DNA from: Sphagnum compactum
Lineage: Eukaryota > Bryophyta > Sphagnopsida > Sphagnales
Direction: 5' to 3'
Length of the DNA stretch: 64,000 nt
Assembly (NCBI GenBank): GCA_965153455.1
Contig: OZ234499.1
Coordinates: forward strand, 17,604,271-17,668,270
The notes under the pieces are model-generated. The model did not search any database and was not told the DNA's origin. It was given only the letters and a program-made list of their open reading frames with translations. Positions 12,354 to 26,000 of the stretch are shown here, one piece after another. Position 1 is the stretch's first letter. The number at the start of each line of letters is the position of its first letter. The position numbers were made by a program, and so were the translations under genes.

Positions 12354-14086
12354 ATGGGTTGGATAGTTGCAAGGAATTCAACAATGGAGGAGGATGCAGA
12401 GCAGCAACTTCTTTCTGCAACTCCAGAACCGAGAGATGACTACAATGCTGCTTACAGTGTGTTTTTTGCATTGGGAGTTGGGTTAATTCTGCCATGGAAT
12501 GCATTTATAAGTGCAGTGGATTACTTCCAGGTTTTGTATCCAGATGCACACACAGACAGAGTATTTGCACTTGCATATATGTTTCCCTGTTTATTTACTC
12601 TTGTGTACCTCACTTTCTACTGCCGAAAATTCTCTGCATCAAGCCGCATCAATGGAGGCTTAACACTGTTTCTAGCTGCCATTGTTCTGATACCCATTGT
12701 GGATCAGCTGTTCATCACTGGCAGCCAAGGATCACAAGCAACACAATATGTGACAGTCGGGGCAGGGATCACCATGGGTATTGCTAATGCCATAATGGAG
12801 GGAAGCCTTGTTGGGGTAGCTGGTGAGCTTCCTGAGCGCTACATGCAAGCTTTTGTGGCAGGCACTGCTGGATCAGGTATGGCATTCAATCTCTCACCCT
12901 GTGTTTTTTTTCTTTAAGGATGCAGGAATCCAAGGTCAAAAGGAAATTCAAGACACATTTGTGGGGAAACTTCTTCCCATTAAATTTCTCAGCTGAGGCA
13001 CTTGTGACCCTGAAGGCCTATGTAGAAGTGCACTACATAAGCTTCAGATCATAATTTACATCTACACCACAAGCTGATGAAGCAATCAGTGGGGAGTAGT
13101 GGCAGCTGATCACTGATGCTTTGAAGGTGATGGTCTGAAGTGTTGACTCTGCTCAGGATTCTTGTCACGTTTGTTTTGGGTTTGGCTTGATTAGCTTACA
13201 TTTTCTTAGGGGAGTTTTTCTCTGCAATCACATATTGATATATTTCTTCTTCTTCTTCTTTTTCTTACCATCAGGTGTGATAGCATCAGTCCTGCGTGTC
13301 ATTACAAAAGGTGCATTGCCACAAACAGTACAAGGCTTAAGATTGAGTGCCAACATCTACTTTTGTGTCACTGCCATTTTTCTCAGTATTTGCATCCTGG
13401 CATATAATTTGGTCTACAAGCTGCCAATCATGGTGTACTACACCAATCTGAAGCTTGATGCACTGGAGAGTGCAGTTCAGAACAACCTTGATGACCAAGA
13501 ACATGTGGCACCAAAATCTGTCACAAATTCTGAAGAAATGGAACATACAAGTATTCACGATCGAATTGTATCAGTGAATAAGATGGTAGATCCAGTGAGC
13601 TACTGGTGGGTGTGGAGCCGAATCAAATGGCTAGCAATCTCAGCGATAGTAATTTACTTAGTTACATTGTCCATATTTCCAGGGTACATTACTGAAGATG
13701 TCCATTCAGCCTACTTGGGAAACTGGTACCCAGTGCTACTCATCCTGAGCTACAATGTCTTTGATCTCCTTGGAAAAATGCTGACTTCTGTGTACATAAT
13801 TAAGAGCCAGAAGGTCATGATCAGTGGGTCATTTGCAAGGCTGGTTTTCTTCCCACTGTTTTACATGGTTTTGCATGGACCATCTGTTTTGCACACGGAG
13901 GTGCTGGTGTTCATTCTGACTTCTCTATTGGGGGTTACAAATGGTTACTTCACCAGTGTGCACATGATTGTAGCCCCCAAAACTGTGTCACTGTTGGAAG
14001 CTGAGACAGCTGGGATCATCATGGTCCTGTTCTTCGTCTCGGGTCTTCTTTTGGGCTCACTTCTTTCATGGGTCTGGATTATTTGA
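12354..14086 (+). CDS. ENT1: Equilibrative nucleoside transporter, ENT1/ENT8 type
   Basis: Moves nucleosides across a membrane. Plant members of this clade act as proton-coupled nucleoside importers at the plasma membrane (family knowledge). Two exons, 12,354-12,876 and 13,275-14,086, join in phase 1 across a GT-AG intron to give 444 residues, usual for the family. Signatures seen: GVGLILPWNAF near residue 41 (TM1), the GTAGSGVIASVLR block around 170-181 formed exactly across the splice, SIFPGYITEDVHS in the second half, ARLVFFPLFYM, GVTNGYFTS and ETAGIIMVLFF near the end. A hydrophilic loop at about residues 228-290 separates the two transmembrane bundles, leaving room for the usual eleven helices. 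An in-frame ATG at 12,384 (MEEDAEQQLL) could be the true start, removing ten residues. Reading through the intron would stop at 12,917 after 187 residues. The intron contains a TTC run before the acceptor. It converges with THO2. Confidence 0.93.
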
Positions 14087-17000
14087 GCACAAACCTGCAT
14101 ATATATGGTATCAAATGCCTACCAATTCATGTGGTGGATCCTGAGCAAAACTTGGGATAGTACTCGAGCCCTCTCAAGCCTGAACTCTATCTACAAAGGT
14201 GGGTTGGCTTGCCTGCCTGCCCGCGTTTACATGTGTATTACAACACCATGGGATTCTTCAACTTGGAAGCCAATGAGGTCACCAATGAAGCAATCTGATG
14301 AAATAGAACATTTTTTACAAGAGGGTGCATTTGTAGTGATGATATCATTTGATTTCCCTAGAGTTTCAAGTCATACCCTCCTTCATATAGTAGCTCCCCA
14401 CAACAAATGTGGGAGTTGCAAAATTGGGAATCCCAATTTTACAGCGAAAGAATTGGAGTACATTGTGCTTTCATGATCATGATCCATTCTTTCCTATTTC
14501 AATCATTATTATTATGCCCGTGCTCAAAAACCAAGAGGGTCATGTTTGGCCCCTTTGACAGTCCTTTGTTGTTTATGACTTGACAAATGCAGGTCAAGCA
14601 CAGTGAAGGAATGCAATTTCAGCAGTACTATCTTATACACAGCTGTGATTATTATCTTTGTCTATTTGTAGTAAGGTTTCTGAATCCTTTTTCATGCGGA
14701 AGCAAGTCTCAATTTCATAGAATGGATTGGATTCAATGGATGGTGCAGGCGACTCATTTGGAGCAATCTCTTCAGTCAACATCACTACCATGCTTGGACT
14801 GGTGACAAAAATACACAAAGTTTGTTATCTCCCTTCCATTCAACACAATGAGCTTGCTACTAATTACTAGCTCATATACAAGTTACATCCTTTCACTGTG
14901 GTTAGTTGGTAATTTGGAGCTTCACCCATATGTACTAGAGGTTTTCTTGGACTATCTTAGGGTTGGCACTGTCTCTAGTGTTTGAGAGTATGTTTTTTGT
15001 GGAGATTCAGTATTGGAACTCTGGTATTGTAGCCATTGGTTTGGGTGGCTGCATATCCATTCTCAAATTGGTCAGATGGGCTCATTTGTTTTTCTCCGAA
15101 GTTCATTTTGCAGCATCTTGTCATTCATATGTGAGCCAATTTTCCAAAACACATGGCTATTTTGAATTCCTTGACTTACCTTTGCCATATCTTCTTTCAC
15201 CCAATAGTAGCCAATTTACACAAATATTGTGCTCTGGCTTTTCTGAGAGCTTAGGTCATTGGGACCCAAGCTCTGAAAAAACAAAGATCCACAGCAATTC
15301 AAGTATGTAGACAAGTGTTCCTCTCAACTCTGGGTTGGGATGTCCAGAGTTGAGAGTTGAGACCTCTCATTTAGGGCATCAGTAGACCATTGAGAGGTGT
15401 GAGCACTAAGGAATATGAGCTCTAGTGTGAGGGGAGCATGAGCATTTGAGTGTACAGGGACCATGAGCTTGAGAGTGCAATGAGCAGCAGCTTGAGAGTG
15501 TGAGGAGGCATTGCAATTGGGTTTCAAAGTGCAAAACCAAAGCAGTGCATACCGAGGCACAAGTTTTGAATCACACTCTAGGAGGGTTCATGAGCAATTC
15601 ATTTGCTGGTTGAAGAGCTTTGGTCTCTTTAACCCAAAATGTCTTTTAAGGTGTTTAATTTACTGCACCAATGTGGTCTATTGTTGGTCCATTTAGTAGA
15701 GTAGAAGGTTCAGGGACTCATGTATACTTATCATTTTGACTGGAAAGTTCCACAAATGCTCTATCTACAGTTTAGTTGCCCTATCTTTCCTATCTATTGC
15801 ACTCTGGTACTAAGTGCCCTGTTTGTTGCACAAATGCCCAATCTGTTACACTTCGGTGCTTCCTATCTTTGCACAATAGAAGTTGAAATAGATTTCTTGG
15901 GTATAAGGTGTGTCCAATGGCAAGATCTGGATGTCATGACCAGATGCAGTAACAAGGTTTTTCAGCTGCAGGCATGGGGTAATAGAAAATGATGAACTCA
16001 AATTACACCAATTAGTTGCAGGTCACAGATTTGGGCATATGTATCATATCTGCACGTTTTGAAAATCAGGCTATGTGACCAACAAGACATTGTTGGCTCA
16101 AAAAGAAATTTTTAAAAAGTTGTTCTACATGAGTTTGCACCTTCTATTCCATAAAGAGGGAACCTAACTTGGTGCCTCTATACAGGACCCACCTTGTGCT
16201 CTACCCCAAGTAAGGCACTCTGATCAGAGGGACCATACCTGATTCAACATCCAGAGTCCCTTCCACCTCGCCTTGTGCTCTATCCCGGAGCATATCCCAT
16301 TCAACATCAGGAGGGGCTTGGAGACCTCACACCTTAGCAGAAAAATGGGCAACTACCTTCCCCTGTTGTGAAAGTTAAGAGTATACCCATCTTCAAAAGA
16401 AAGAAGGAACTGCACATAAGCATCAAGAGTCACTCTTTAGTTCCATACACCCTTATAATTTGAAATACTAAATGCAGTAAGTAAAGTCACTTACATGGAA
16501 TAAATACTTGCAGGCCACCTATATGTGAAAATGGAGTGTTGATCTATTTGCAAACATTATTTGACAGCACCCAGCTTGTGCCTACATTAAAATCATTATT
16601 CCTGCTCAAAACAGAAAATCTCCTGCAAAAGGATAGTTCATACTGAACTTCCACAGCAGGAGATCAGCACAGGCCACCATATAAGCAAATCAAGATGAAT
16701 GAGCATGGCACCTTTTAGGTAGTGATGCAATAACAGCAGACATAATAATCATAAGATTGATCATTTCTGTTGATGACACTAGAAGCTGGAGGAACCTAAA
16801 CAGAGATTACAAGAAAAGGTGATTTGCTTCTAAGTCTCTCTTAACTTTCATGTTAAGAGCACCTGCCACCCTCTAAACAAGCACCTACACAAAACACCTT
16901 TTTCCCCCTCTCAATCTCAGCAGGGGCATCCAACAATCTGTTTCTGACATGTTCCAGCAGAGTCAAAATTTGACACATTGGGTAATAAACAGGGTGTCTG

Positions 17001-17093
17001 TAGGCCACTGAGCATCTAACAAATCTGCACACAAAACATTTATGATCAGGAGAATTCATGAGCTCCACAAATGTCAGGGTAATGTGTTTGGCT
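14087..17093. other. Region between the convergent 3' ends of ENT and THO2
   Basis: About 3 kb that must hold both 3' untranslated regions; neither poly(A) site can be placed. No further exon of either gene was found. At 15,380-15,510 there are loose repeats of (A)TGAGC(A)TTGAG. At 16,170-16,310 a segment around CCTTGTGCTCTA(C/T)CCC and CATTCAACATC occurs twice. Open frames here (for example 14,963-15,310) show no family features. Confidence 0.5.
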
Positions 17094-20000
17094 CTACTTG
17101 CGGTGGTGGCGACGTGGCTTCAGATCTCCCCTTTGTCGCTTTTCATCCTCCCATTCTCGTTCATGTGTCCTGATGCAACCAAGTCAAGAAATTTCTTTCC
17201 ATTTTACCTTCTTTTTCAAGTTGAATCATTTCAAATGAGAATACCTTGGCAAAATTTAGTGACTTCACTGTGCTGATCAACAAATGAATGTTATACAAGA
17301 CCAAGAATGTAAAACTTGACCTGAAACAACTTGGAGGACCTTCAAATGGACAATGATGCACAGCTGCTGGTCTGGCAGAAATCAATCAGAACCTACAAAT
17401 AACTTTTCTCTGAAGGATACTGTTCATGCTGCTCACGGCGTGCCACCTTGGTGTTCTCTTTAGCATGAATACGTCCACTGCTGGTACCTTTGCTGTCATA
17501 TGCACCAACATCCTCGATAGTCACAACACTCCGAGTGGGTCCCAAGCCACCTTTCCTGTCACGATCACGGCCTTCATACAAGGCAGCTGAACCTGGCAAC
17601 AATGGCGGTGGAGCCAGCCCAAAATCTGGAGGCAAGTCTGCACCTGCCAAGTGGTCGCGTTTGATTCGCCGCCGCTTTGATGCTGCAGATGCAGCTGCCA
17701 AATCCTCCTCCTTGATTGCCTTCTCCTTCTCCTTCTCCCGCTCTCTCTCCTTATCCACCTGCAGTGCGTATTCTTGTCTCATTGGTACACACTCACTCAA
17801 GTAGAAGCACAGAACTGTTTTTGATTTGAGTCAGTCACGGTAGTAACAGCTTGGCTGAGCTTGCATTTCCATTAGGTCCGCCAAACTGAGTGCCTCTTTC
17901 AGGTTCATTTGAACACCAACATCAACCACTAGTGGGTGGTGGAAATTTCAAAGACAGGCTAGATTAGACACAATCCACCAAGCTGTGGGAACATTGCAAG
18001 AGAAGTTCCGATGTTCGCCAGCACAGATAGTTGTACAATAGGCTTTTTGCAAATATGTGGGCCCTTCTTGCCAATAAGAACCTCCTAAGGAATATTTTTA
18101 CTGGAGGCCCTTGTCCAAAGTGCCAGAGAGAGGCCCCCATTGGAGCAGTTTTGGCCCTATCCATCCATGGAGTATCCGGCTGTAGCCTCTCACCACTTCA
18201 GTCCCTTTTCTGAAAGGTTTTCACAGTGTCAGGATCGAGACCTCTCGTAGGCCTGCGTTCCCTTCCCCAGTCAGATAGGTGAGTGAATTTCTTTGCAGTG
18301 GAGACGAACCACGCTGAAGACCCTTGGGTGAAAAGCTGACTGGAGAGATCCAGCACCATTTGGCCTCTCCAAGACCTGTGCTCTCCCGTGCACATGGACA
18401 TTTTATTTGGATAGGTTTTCATAGGACCCCATAAAGGGAACATGCATCAACACTACACACATTGGACTTATTGTTCAACGACAGAAAATTACTATTGACA
18501 TGGACCCCGTTGTTGCAATTACACTGTGGACAAGACGAAGACCCCATAGGCGATAATTTTGTGCATTGATGGAGTTTTCTGAGCTGCAAGACAGATCCCA
18601 GATCAGGATCTCTAATCTCAACTTACCTTGATTGCCTGATCTCGATCATCAATTCGTTTTCGGTCACGATATTCATTCTCTCTCCTCCTCTCCAATGCAA
18701 CACCTACTGCCACTCCATCATCATTTCGCCTTTTCTCAGCCTTATCATCCCAACGGGGTGAGAGCCTTTGTACATTGCGAAGGACTCGTCCTGCCTCTAC
18801 TGATTCTTCTTCACCAACCCTGCTGGCAGTGACTGTGCGGGGTACCACATTTGGTGGAATAGGAGGAGGGGGTGGCAGGCTGTGTGGCTGATTCTGCATT
18901 GGAAAGCGGTCGTCAGGATGGGGTTGCTCTGCAGGCAGGTCACTGTACCTTGTTCTCACCCGGTCAGCCACCCTGTCTGAACTTCGATCTACAGACCTCT
19001 CCTTTCCTAGTTGTTCTGATGATCTGTCCCTGAATCGGTCCCCTGCATGTTCATCTACCCGATCTCTTTCTGTGACTCTGTGCTCCCGCTCAACCCGATC
19101 TGCACCTCTATCCCCTGCCCTATCTCGTGCTCTCTCCAAGGACCTCTCACGAGGCCTCTCAAATACACGCTCATCATGATTGCCAGAATCGCGTTCAGAA
19201 CCTCTTTCACGTTCTGATGGGCGCACTTCTCCAGCCTCAATGCTCTTATCTCCACCATTGTCACCTTTCCTTCGCTTATTCAAGCGATCTGCATCATCTG
19301 GCAATACAGACCGCTTCACTGACCTCTCTTTGTTACTTGTGTCATCTACAGGCCTGGAAAGTGTGTGAACATCTTCCTGCCGAGATGGCGACTTTGATGC
19401 CGGTGTATCATTCACATCAAGCCTGGTGCGCCCCCTTTCACCATTCACTTTTCCTTCTGAGACCTTAGCAGCAACGGCTTCAACTTTCACACTAGTTTCA
19501 ATCTTTGCCTCAACACTGCTGCGCATCCGAGGAGGATTATCATGGGGGAGCCTCTCTGTCCCTGCTCTTGCTGATGATAGTATTGATGCCTTCACTGGCC
19601 CAGTCTGGTTACCAACTGCAGTCCCATTGCTTGTTACTCCAGCTGCAGCAACAACTGTTGAGTTACGCTGACGGAGTGCTGGACCACTTTCAGAACGAGA
19701 TTCTCGTTCAGCTTTTGGAGGTGAAGTTGCTGCACCTGAGCGACCAGGTCCAGCATCATCCCTTGCAACACTGGTACAAGCCAACAGGTTGATTCTTCAA
19801 AACAATTCACCATACTTGTGGAGCAAGAATAATGTTTGATTCCCCAGACAGGAATAGAGGAAGTCTACAGGGAGGGAAAAAAAAATTGCATAACCTATGT
19901 CCAACTCTTTTGCACATTAGATACCATGGAGAGAATATGAAGAACCACAAGGCACATGGCATTCAGAATTGAAATGCAAACAGAGAGAGACTGTTTCAAA

Positions 20001-23000
20001 GTTTAGAAAGCCAATATCCTGAGAGTATTAACAAGAAACCAATAGGAAAATTTGTTCATCCCCTCTGAGCCATTGGCTTCATAAAAGTGAGGAGCAACCT
20101 GAGAACTAGATTACAAAGCATGTCCATTGTTGCAGCATGAGACAAACTGGACTTTGGAAACTTGCAACAGAAGAGAATCTTGCTGGAGAGTGGGTGCAGA
20201 TTGGAGACAATCCTACACCAAACTCTCCGGACCCCTAATCTCCTACTTCACAGGCTGCAAACATGTGCAGTTCCAATTAAGCATATGATGGAATGGGCTT
20301 TTCAGGGAATGAACTTTCTTGTGCCAGAACAACCAAATGCTGAACATGAGGTACAATACAGTGTGCAAACAAACCTGCTTGTTAAAACCTGAGGAACAGA
20401 AGTTGAATTTGCCCTTCGAACATGAGGTCGTCCGCCCTGTGCAAAGAAAAACTCATTGTTGAGATGGGCACCACAGTTTTCAATTTTTGAGTTTGCTAAA
20501 ATAACGTAAACAAAAACCGCAGTCCTTTGGGAGAAAAGAAGATGTAAGAACCACTACGAGAACCACAGACAAGAGTTTGAGTTGTCCAAGCTAGTACCTC
20601 AGACTCAACATTTGATGTCTTCAGAGGCTTTGTGCTTCCATCTTCAAGTTTTATGTTGCCCACTGCACCTTGAGCAGGTGGTCCACCATGAGATGGTGCT
20701 TCCACTGCAACTCTAGAGGCTGGAACTGATCCTCGGCTTGGAGCCACAGAAGCCTTCGCCTCATGGGAACCTGAAGTCTTTGCAGTGCTAACTGTATTGC
20801 GCACTGGTGCAACCTTCACTGACAGCACAGTTCCCTTAGCTTGTGGCTCAGATGGCACTGATTTAGAATCTGCAACTGCAGTCACTGTTTCTGATGATGT
20901 GGGAACTCCAGTGGTCCCACTGCCTGCATTTGATGAAGGTTCTACAGCTGCTGTGGAACTAGGGGCAGCTGCTGAAGCAGGAATACCTCCAGCCTTTGCA
21001 GGTGCAGGTTTGATTTCAAGTAGGCCCAATGTGAATTCGTCATCAGTGAGCCACATACTCTGCACAGGACAAAACAAAAAGCAGCTCAAAATCCACCATT
21101 AGACTGAGACTGCCCACAAACAACTGAAAGGGACAAGATTCCAAGAAAACAGGATAAGAGAGATCAAAGGAGCAAACCCATCATCATCCAAACAAATCAA
21201 TGGGAAAAGGCAACAAACACTTTGTCAAAACACTGAAGCTCAAAAAGAAAAATGGTAGCTAATGTTTTGACAGAGGGTCATGGTGAAAGACCTTGCGAGA
21301 TGCAAGGGTTGCTGCAACACCAGTGGCAAGCACCTTAAGATCCTCACGGTCATCACCTTTTATCTTTACCACCTGCACATTTGCAACAGACACCTCACAA
21401 TTAAAGAATTGCTTGCATTCATAATTCTAAAGTGTGAACATAATGTGAAAAATCCAAGCATTGTTCCGCAGATTCACATGTGAAAGACAGAAGAAATGTC
21501 CAACGTATCATATGGATTATGCCACTAAAACTGTCACTACACATGAACATTTATTCAAAATGGTAAGCCAAGGTCAAACCCTTCTTTCAAGAGTGATGCC
21601 ACTTTTCTTCAGCACGGGAAAGATGGTAGCAATCTTTGTCAGCACTGTGAGAGCATTGCGAATCTCCATATACTCCTCAGACTCCAGACATTGGATTAGC
21701 AAGCGTGTCAGTCGAGAATTCCACTTCCAGTGCACCTACGGACATGAAAGTCAATTCATCAGTTAAGCAGGACAGATGCCACTTCATCTGCCATAAAGAC
21801 AGAATGTGTCCCACTACTCACAACACAATAGAATAGTTGCTGTTGAACTGTGTACAGCAAACCTAAAATCATAAAATGACATGGAGGAGACAGATCTCAC
21901 CCGTATGTACTGACCAAAGTTCACACGTGCACTATTTGGATCCCTATAGAACACAGAAAATCCTGGCATATTGCCACATTCCTTCTCATATATCTCCTCA
22001 TCACTCTGTCCAAACAACAAACATGCACACAGAGGGACTATTCATTAGTGGGAAGAAACGACAGAGTGACCAGCTTGCTCTGACCACCAGGTACCTACTG
22101 TGGGGATTGAATCTCAATAGCAAATTACTGCCAGCCAATTATTTGTGAAGCCATCTGTGTTGTATGCTCACCTTCCAATGGTAGGCCATCTTCAACGTCT
22201 CACACAAAAAGCGCCCTAACCTGCCTGCCTCATACTCCGTGCAGCAGCAAATCATGGGAAACAGAGTTTTGCATATAAGAGCATCAATGTGGTTGATGGT
22301 GTTGAAAAAGGGGGTCCCCAGAGAGTGGATAGTGTGAACAAATCTGACACAAACCAACATTTCTGGGTTGAAAGAAAAGGACTGGTTCTTGCAAAAAGAT
22401 AATACATAGTTTCAGAAAAACAGCCTCTTAATAATACTCAAGTCACATCTGAACCTAGTCTGTGAATGTTCCTCATGGCTGAAACAAGCATCAAACTCAA
22501 CATGCTATCTGCAGCAATCAGCAACTTCTCCATGACTACATACATAGATGCAAATGAACTTTCAAGATCCTAATGCAACATTTACAAAAGTATCTAGTCA
22601 GTGGCTCCACCAACCTGGCACAATACACAGCATCCATCATGCTCATCACACAGCGTGGGAAAATGCAGCGCTGTAAGAACTCCATGTTGATTTTCAAGGA
22701 CTCTGAGCATGAAGCAAGCCATCCATCCTTCTCACGCACCAAACGCTGGTTGATGGATGTCACAGTAGCCTCCTGCTTTTGGAGCTCAGCTGACAAGCGA
22801 TCGAGCACCTCTTGGATCTTTTCCTTATCCTTCTTGCGCTTGGCTATAGCAAGATGGGAGTTATCAGAGCTCTCCTCTAGTGCCTTGAGGGCTGCCCTTT
22901 GCTTTGAAATCTCTACCTCGTACCTTTTGCGAGGAACATAGAGGTCTTGTAGTGTCAAACCCCAGAAGGCAGTGTAAAACTCTGGTGACAGGTTGGTCCA

Positions 23001-26000
23001 TGCCTTGGCTGGCAGGATAGAACGAACTATGTCAAGTAGCTCTGACCACCTGCAATGGAAGTTGCAGACAAAAAATTGGGACCAAAACTAAACATCTTAT
23101 TCATTGACAATACTTCCTGTTCATACATAGTCAACTCTGTTGGGGTACACTGACAACTTAGATTATGTCCAAAGCACAAAGGTTCAACTATTGTGCAAAA
23201 GCATTTCCTTGTGTGGGTCTTCCCATTCTAGGTGACTAGAGATTGTGCTATCAGCAACTACACATCACAAGGAAGCATACACACTCAAGATGGTGATAAC
23301 TTACTTCACAATTTTGCGATGGGGACCTAAGTCCAGTACCAACTCAGAAGCAGTCTTTGATGGTCCATTCTCCTCTTTTGAACTAGACTGAGAAAGAGCC
23401 TTGGAAGTATCAGCAGGCCATGCAATGTTGGAGCCTTTGTATGGTTTAAAAAGACGGATCACAGGTCTGTATATGAGGAATGCCACCTGCACAAGGAACA
23501 GGAAACTTACAATCACAGTGCTGTGATCAAACTTATCAAAATTTGATTCCAACAAATCAGTTCAAATTAAACCTTCAACAAATCACTTATCCAGAGCTGT
23601 GATTCAGGTCTAGGAACCGCATGACAAAGGTCAACCCCACTGTTCAAGCTGTTACTCATTGCAGTTATGTCATGGTTGACTATCACTACTGCCAACTACC
23701 GGTTTGGACAATTTGAATTTCCGAAATCAATATACTCAACAGAAAGAGAAACAGCATGTATAGTTGGTAAGCTGAAGAGACAGCATCCAATGTCCTTTAT
23801 AAACCAGCTCATGGAGGAAAGGGAGTGCAAAGATATTTTGAAACTGTGTCCTGGTGCAATTTAGGTCTCTTCAGCACTAAGCATAACAAAGTCAAAAGAT
23901 TGAGAAGGCATGGAAGGAGAGCAACAAATCAAGTGCAAGACTCAAGGTGAGAGACTCACCTCAGGCTCTAGATGGTACTTGTGGATCAAGTCATCAAGAG
24001 ATGGAATGAGCTGGGCATAAGCCAACACTGGAGACACAGCACTGGTCAAGAACTCCACGTACTGCAGTAGTTGACCATGGCATCGGTCGAACTGCTCACT
24101 CACCATTTTAATGTATGGTGCATTTGCATGTACCACCACGCTGGAAAAGGTAGCGAAAATGACATGTAAGGAGGTAAAGACAGGAAAAGTGAAAACTAGC
24201 TAGCAACACAGAACTGCACTTCCTACAGTGCACATTAGAGAAACATGGCTAATCATCCCCTACACCTAAGAACTGTCAACAAGACTACTTAATTGAAGTG
24301 CCCAACTTTCCTGTTGAATACAACACAACCAGCAGACAATTCAAGACATTTCACAGGCTGTTTTCTTCAGCCATTATAGCAAGCTCTTTTTCAGGAATGC
24401 AAGCAATAGTTGATAGGTAGTGAACTCAAAGTTTACAAGTGACCAAAGGAAATAGATATAGTTTAGTATCACCGAAGATTTCTATAGAGACAACCAAGCA
24501 ACAGAAAGCCATGTGCTGATTCAAAACCATTGCTTTTAAGGATCATTACTGGTACATCTAATGGACCTCACAACTCTCGGTTTCTTCACTAAGATGAAAT
24601 TACTGAACCCAGAACACTTCATTACTAATTTTCATTCTTGTTTGTGCATAAAATTACAACCTTCTAGTGCATCAATGCTGTCATCAGTGACTGTAAAAAA
24701 CCTAAGGAACACTAAGGCAAGCTTGCATTCCTCCCTACCTGTCATATCATGTGACAAATCAGAATGAAATTCCCAATGCTTTTAAAAAGAGAGAGAAGAC
24801 AAACTCACTGTGATCTTTGCTGCGCAATCAGTAAAAGCAGAGGCACTGCCAGCTTGGGTTCATCCTTCCCTAACAAGGAGTCTCGGAGCCTGTTGGTTGA
24901 CTTAATCAATGTCTGCCCCACCAAAAAATTCAACATTTTACATGGTTGTGACAGATGGAACACACAAAAGTTTAGTAACCAACTGCAGAACATGTGACAC
25001 CTATTTTGTACCTTGTTGTTCTTGGTGAGGCCAAATGCTGTGGCTTGGTATCGTATTGCTTCTCCACCAGCCATGGCTTCCAACTGGTCCTCAGTCACAT
25101 TCTCTGTGTACTCCACACCCGCCATTTGCTGCATCAACTCCTGCACACCAGTATGGAGAGTCCAGTTTATTAAAAAGCTACATAGAGACTTTTTAAAAAA
25201 ACTGTTTCTCTACACAACTCTCAGCAGGAAACCAGAATTAAGCTGCAGACTACCTCAAAACTTTTGAACATGCTCTTAATTACAACTACACTAGATCATG
25301 TTACCTGAAGCAGAACAAGCTCAATTCCTTCTCCCTTTTTCAGCTGATTCACCAGGTACTGGAACAGCCCCCGCAGCTCCATTGAAGGATACTTCTTGCA
25401 TCTGCGATTGGAATCTAGGGATCAGCAACAGGTTCCATGCACAATATCAAGACATACTAACCTATTACCTCAGAAATCAATGAAATCTGCATTGAGACTG
25501 CATCTAAGGACAAACAGATTAACTGGTTTCACTTCCAGTGATGTGATAGAAAACTCAGAGCAAGAGAAATGAAGATTCTGTGATCAAATTACGATGGCCC
25601 CAAGTGTCAGAGGACAAGAAAACCAGAAAAAGCAAAGCTGACTTACAGGTGACCCCAGAAAGAGGCAAGTGATTGCAACCAATCTGACACATTAAGGCCA
25701 TCATCTTTGAGCTTATCACGCCCACTCTGTGACAAACGCTCTATCACCACATACTCCAACACATCATACTCCAGCTGCACTCAGACCAAATGAATTCAAA
25801 CTTCAGACCCTGTCAACTTACACTATGTAGTTCCCCACTTATTTCCCAGACTCAGAAACCAAACCACTGTGCAACAGTTTGCAATATCTATGTTGTAGTA
25901 AATCATAGGAAAGGGTTAACCCCTATAAAGTTGTAGTGAGCATAGTAGGAGTGCCAAACTAGTTGGATCCTTGTGCTCCTGTTGTCATGGCAAGGTACAG

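Noticed and set aside
13187-13274. Alternative start for the second ENT half at 13,187
   Set aside because: The open frame runs into the intron and its pyrimidine-rich acceptor; the conserved GTAGSG block requires joining 12,876 to 13,275.
14105-14476. Open frame just after the ENT stop codon
   Set aside because: It lies in the likely 3' untranslated region, has no known motif, and the transporter is already full length.
18632-21102. Plus-strand open frames opposite THO2 exons 30-32
   Set aside because: They are antisense shadows of the long, low-complexity C-terminal exons of THO2.
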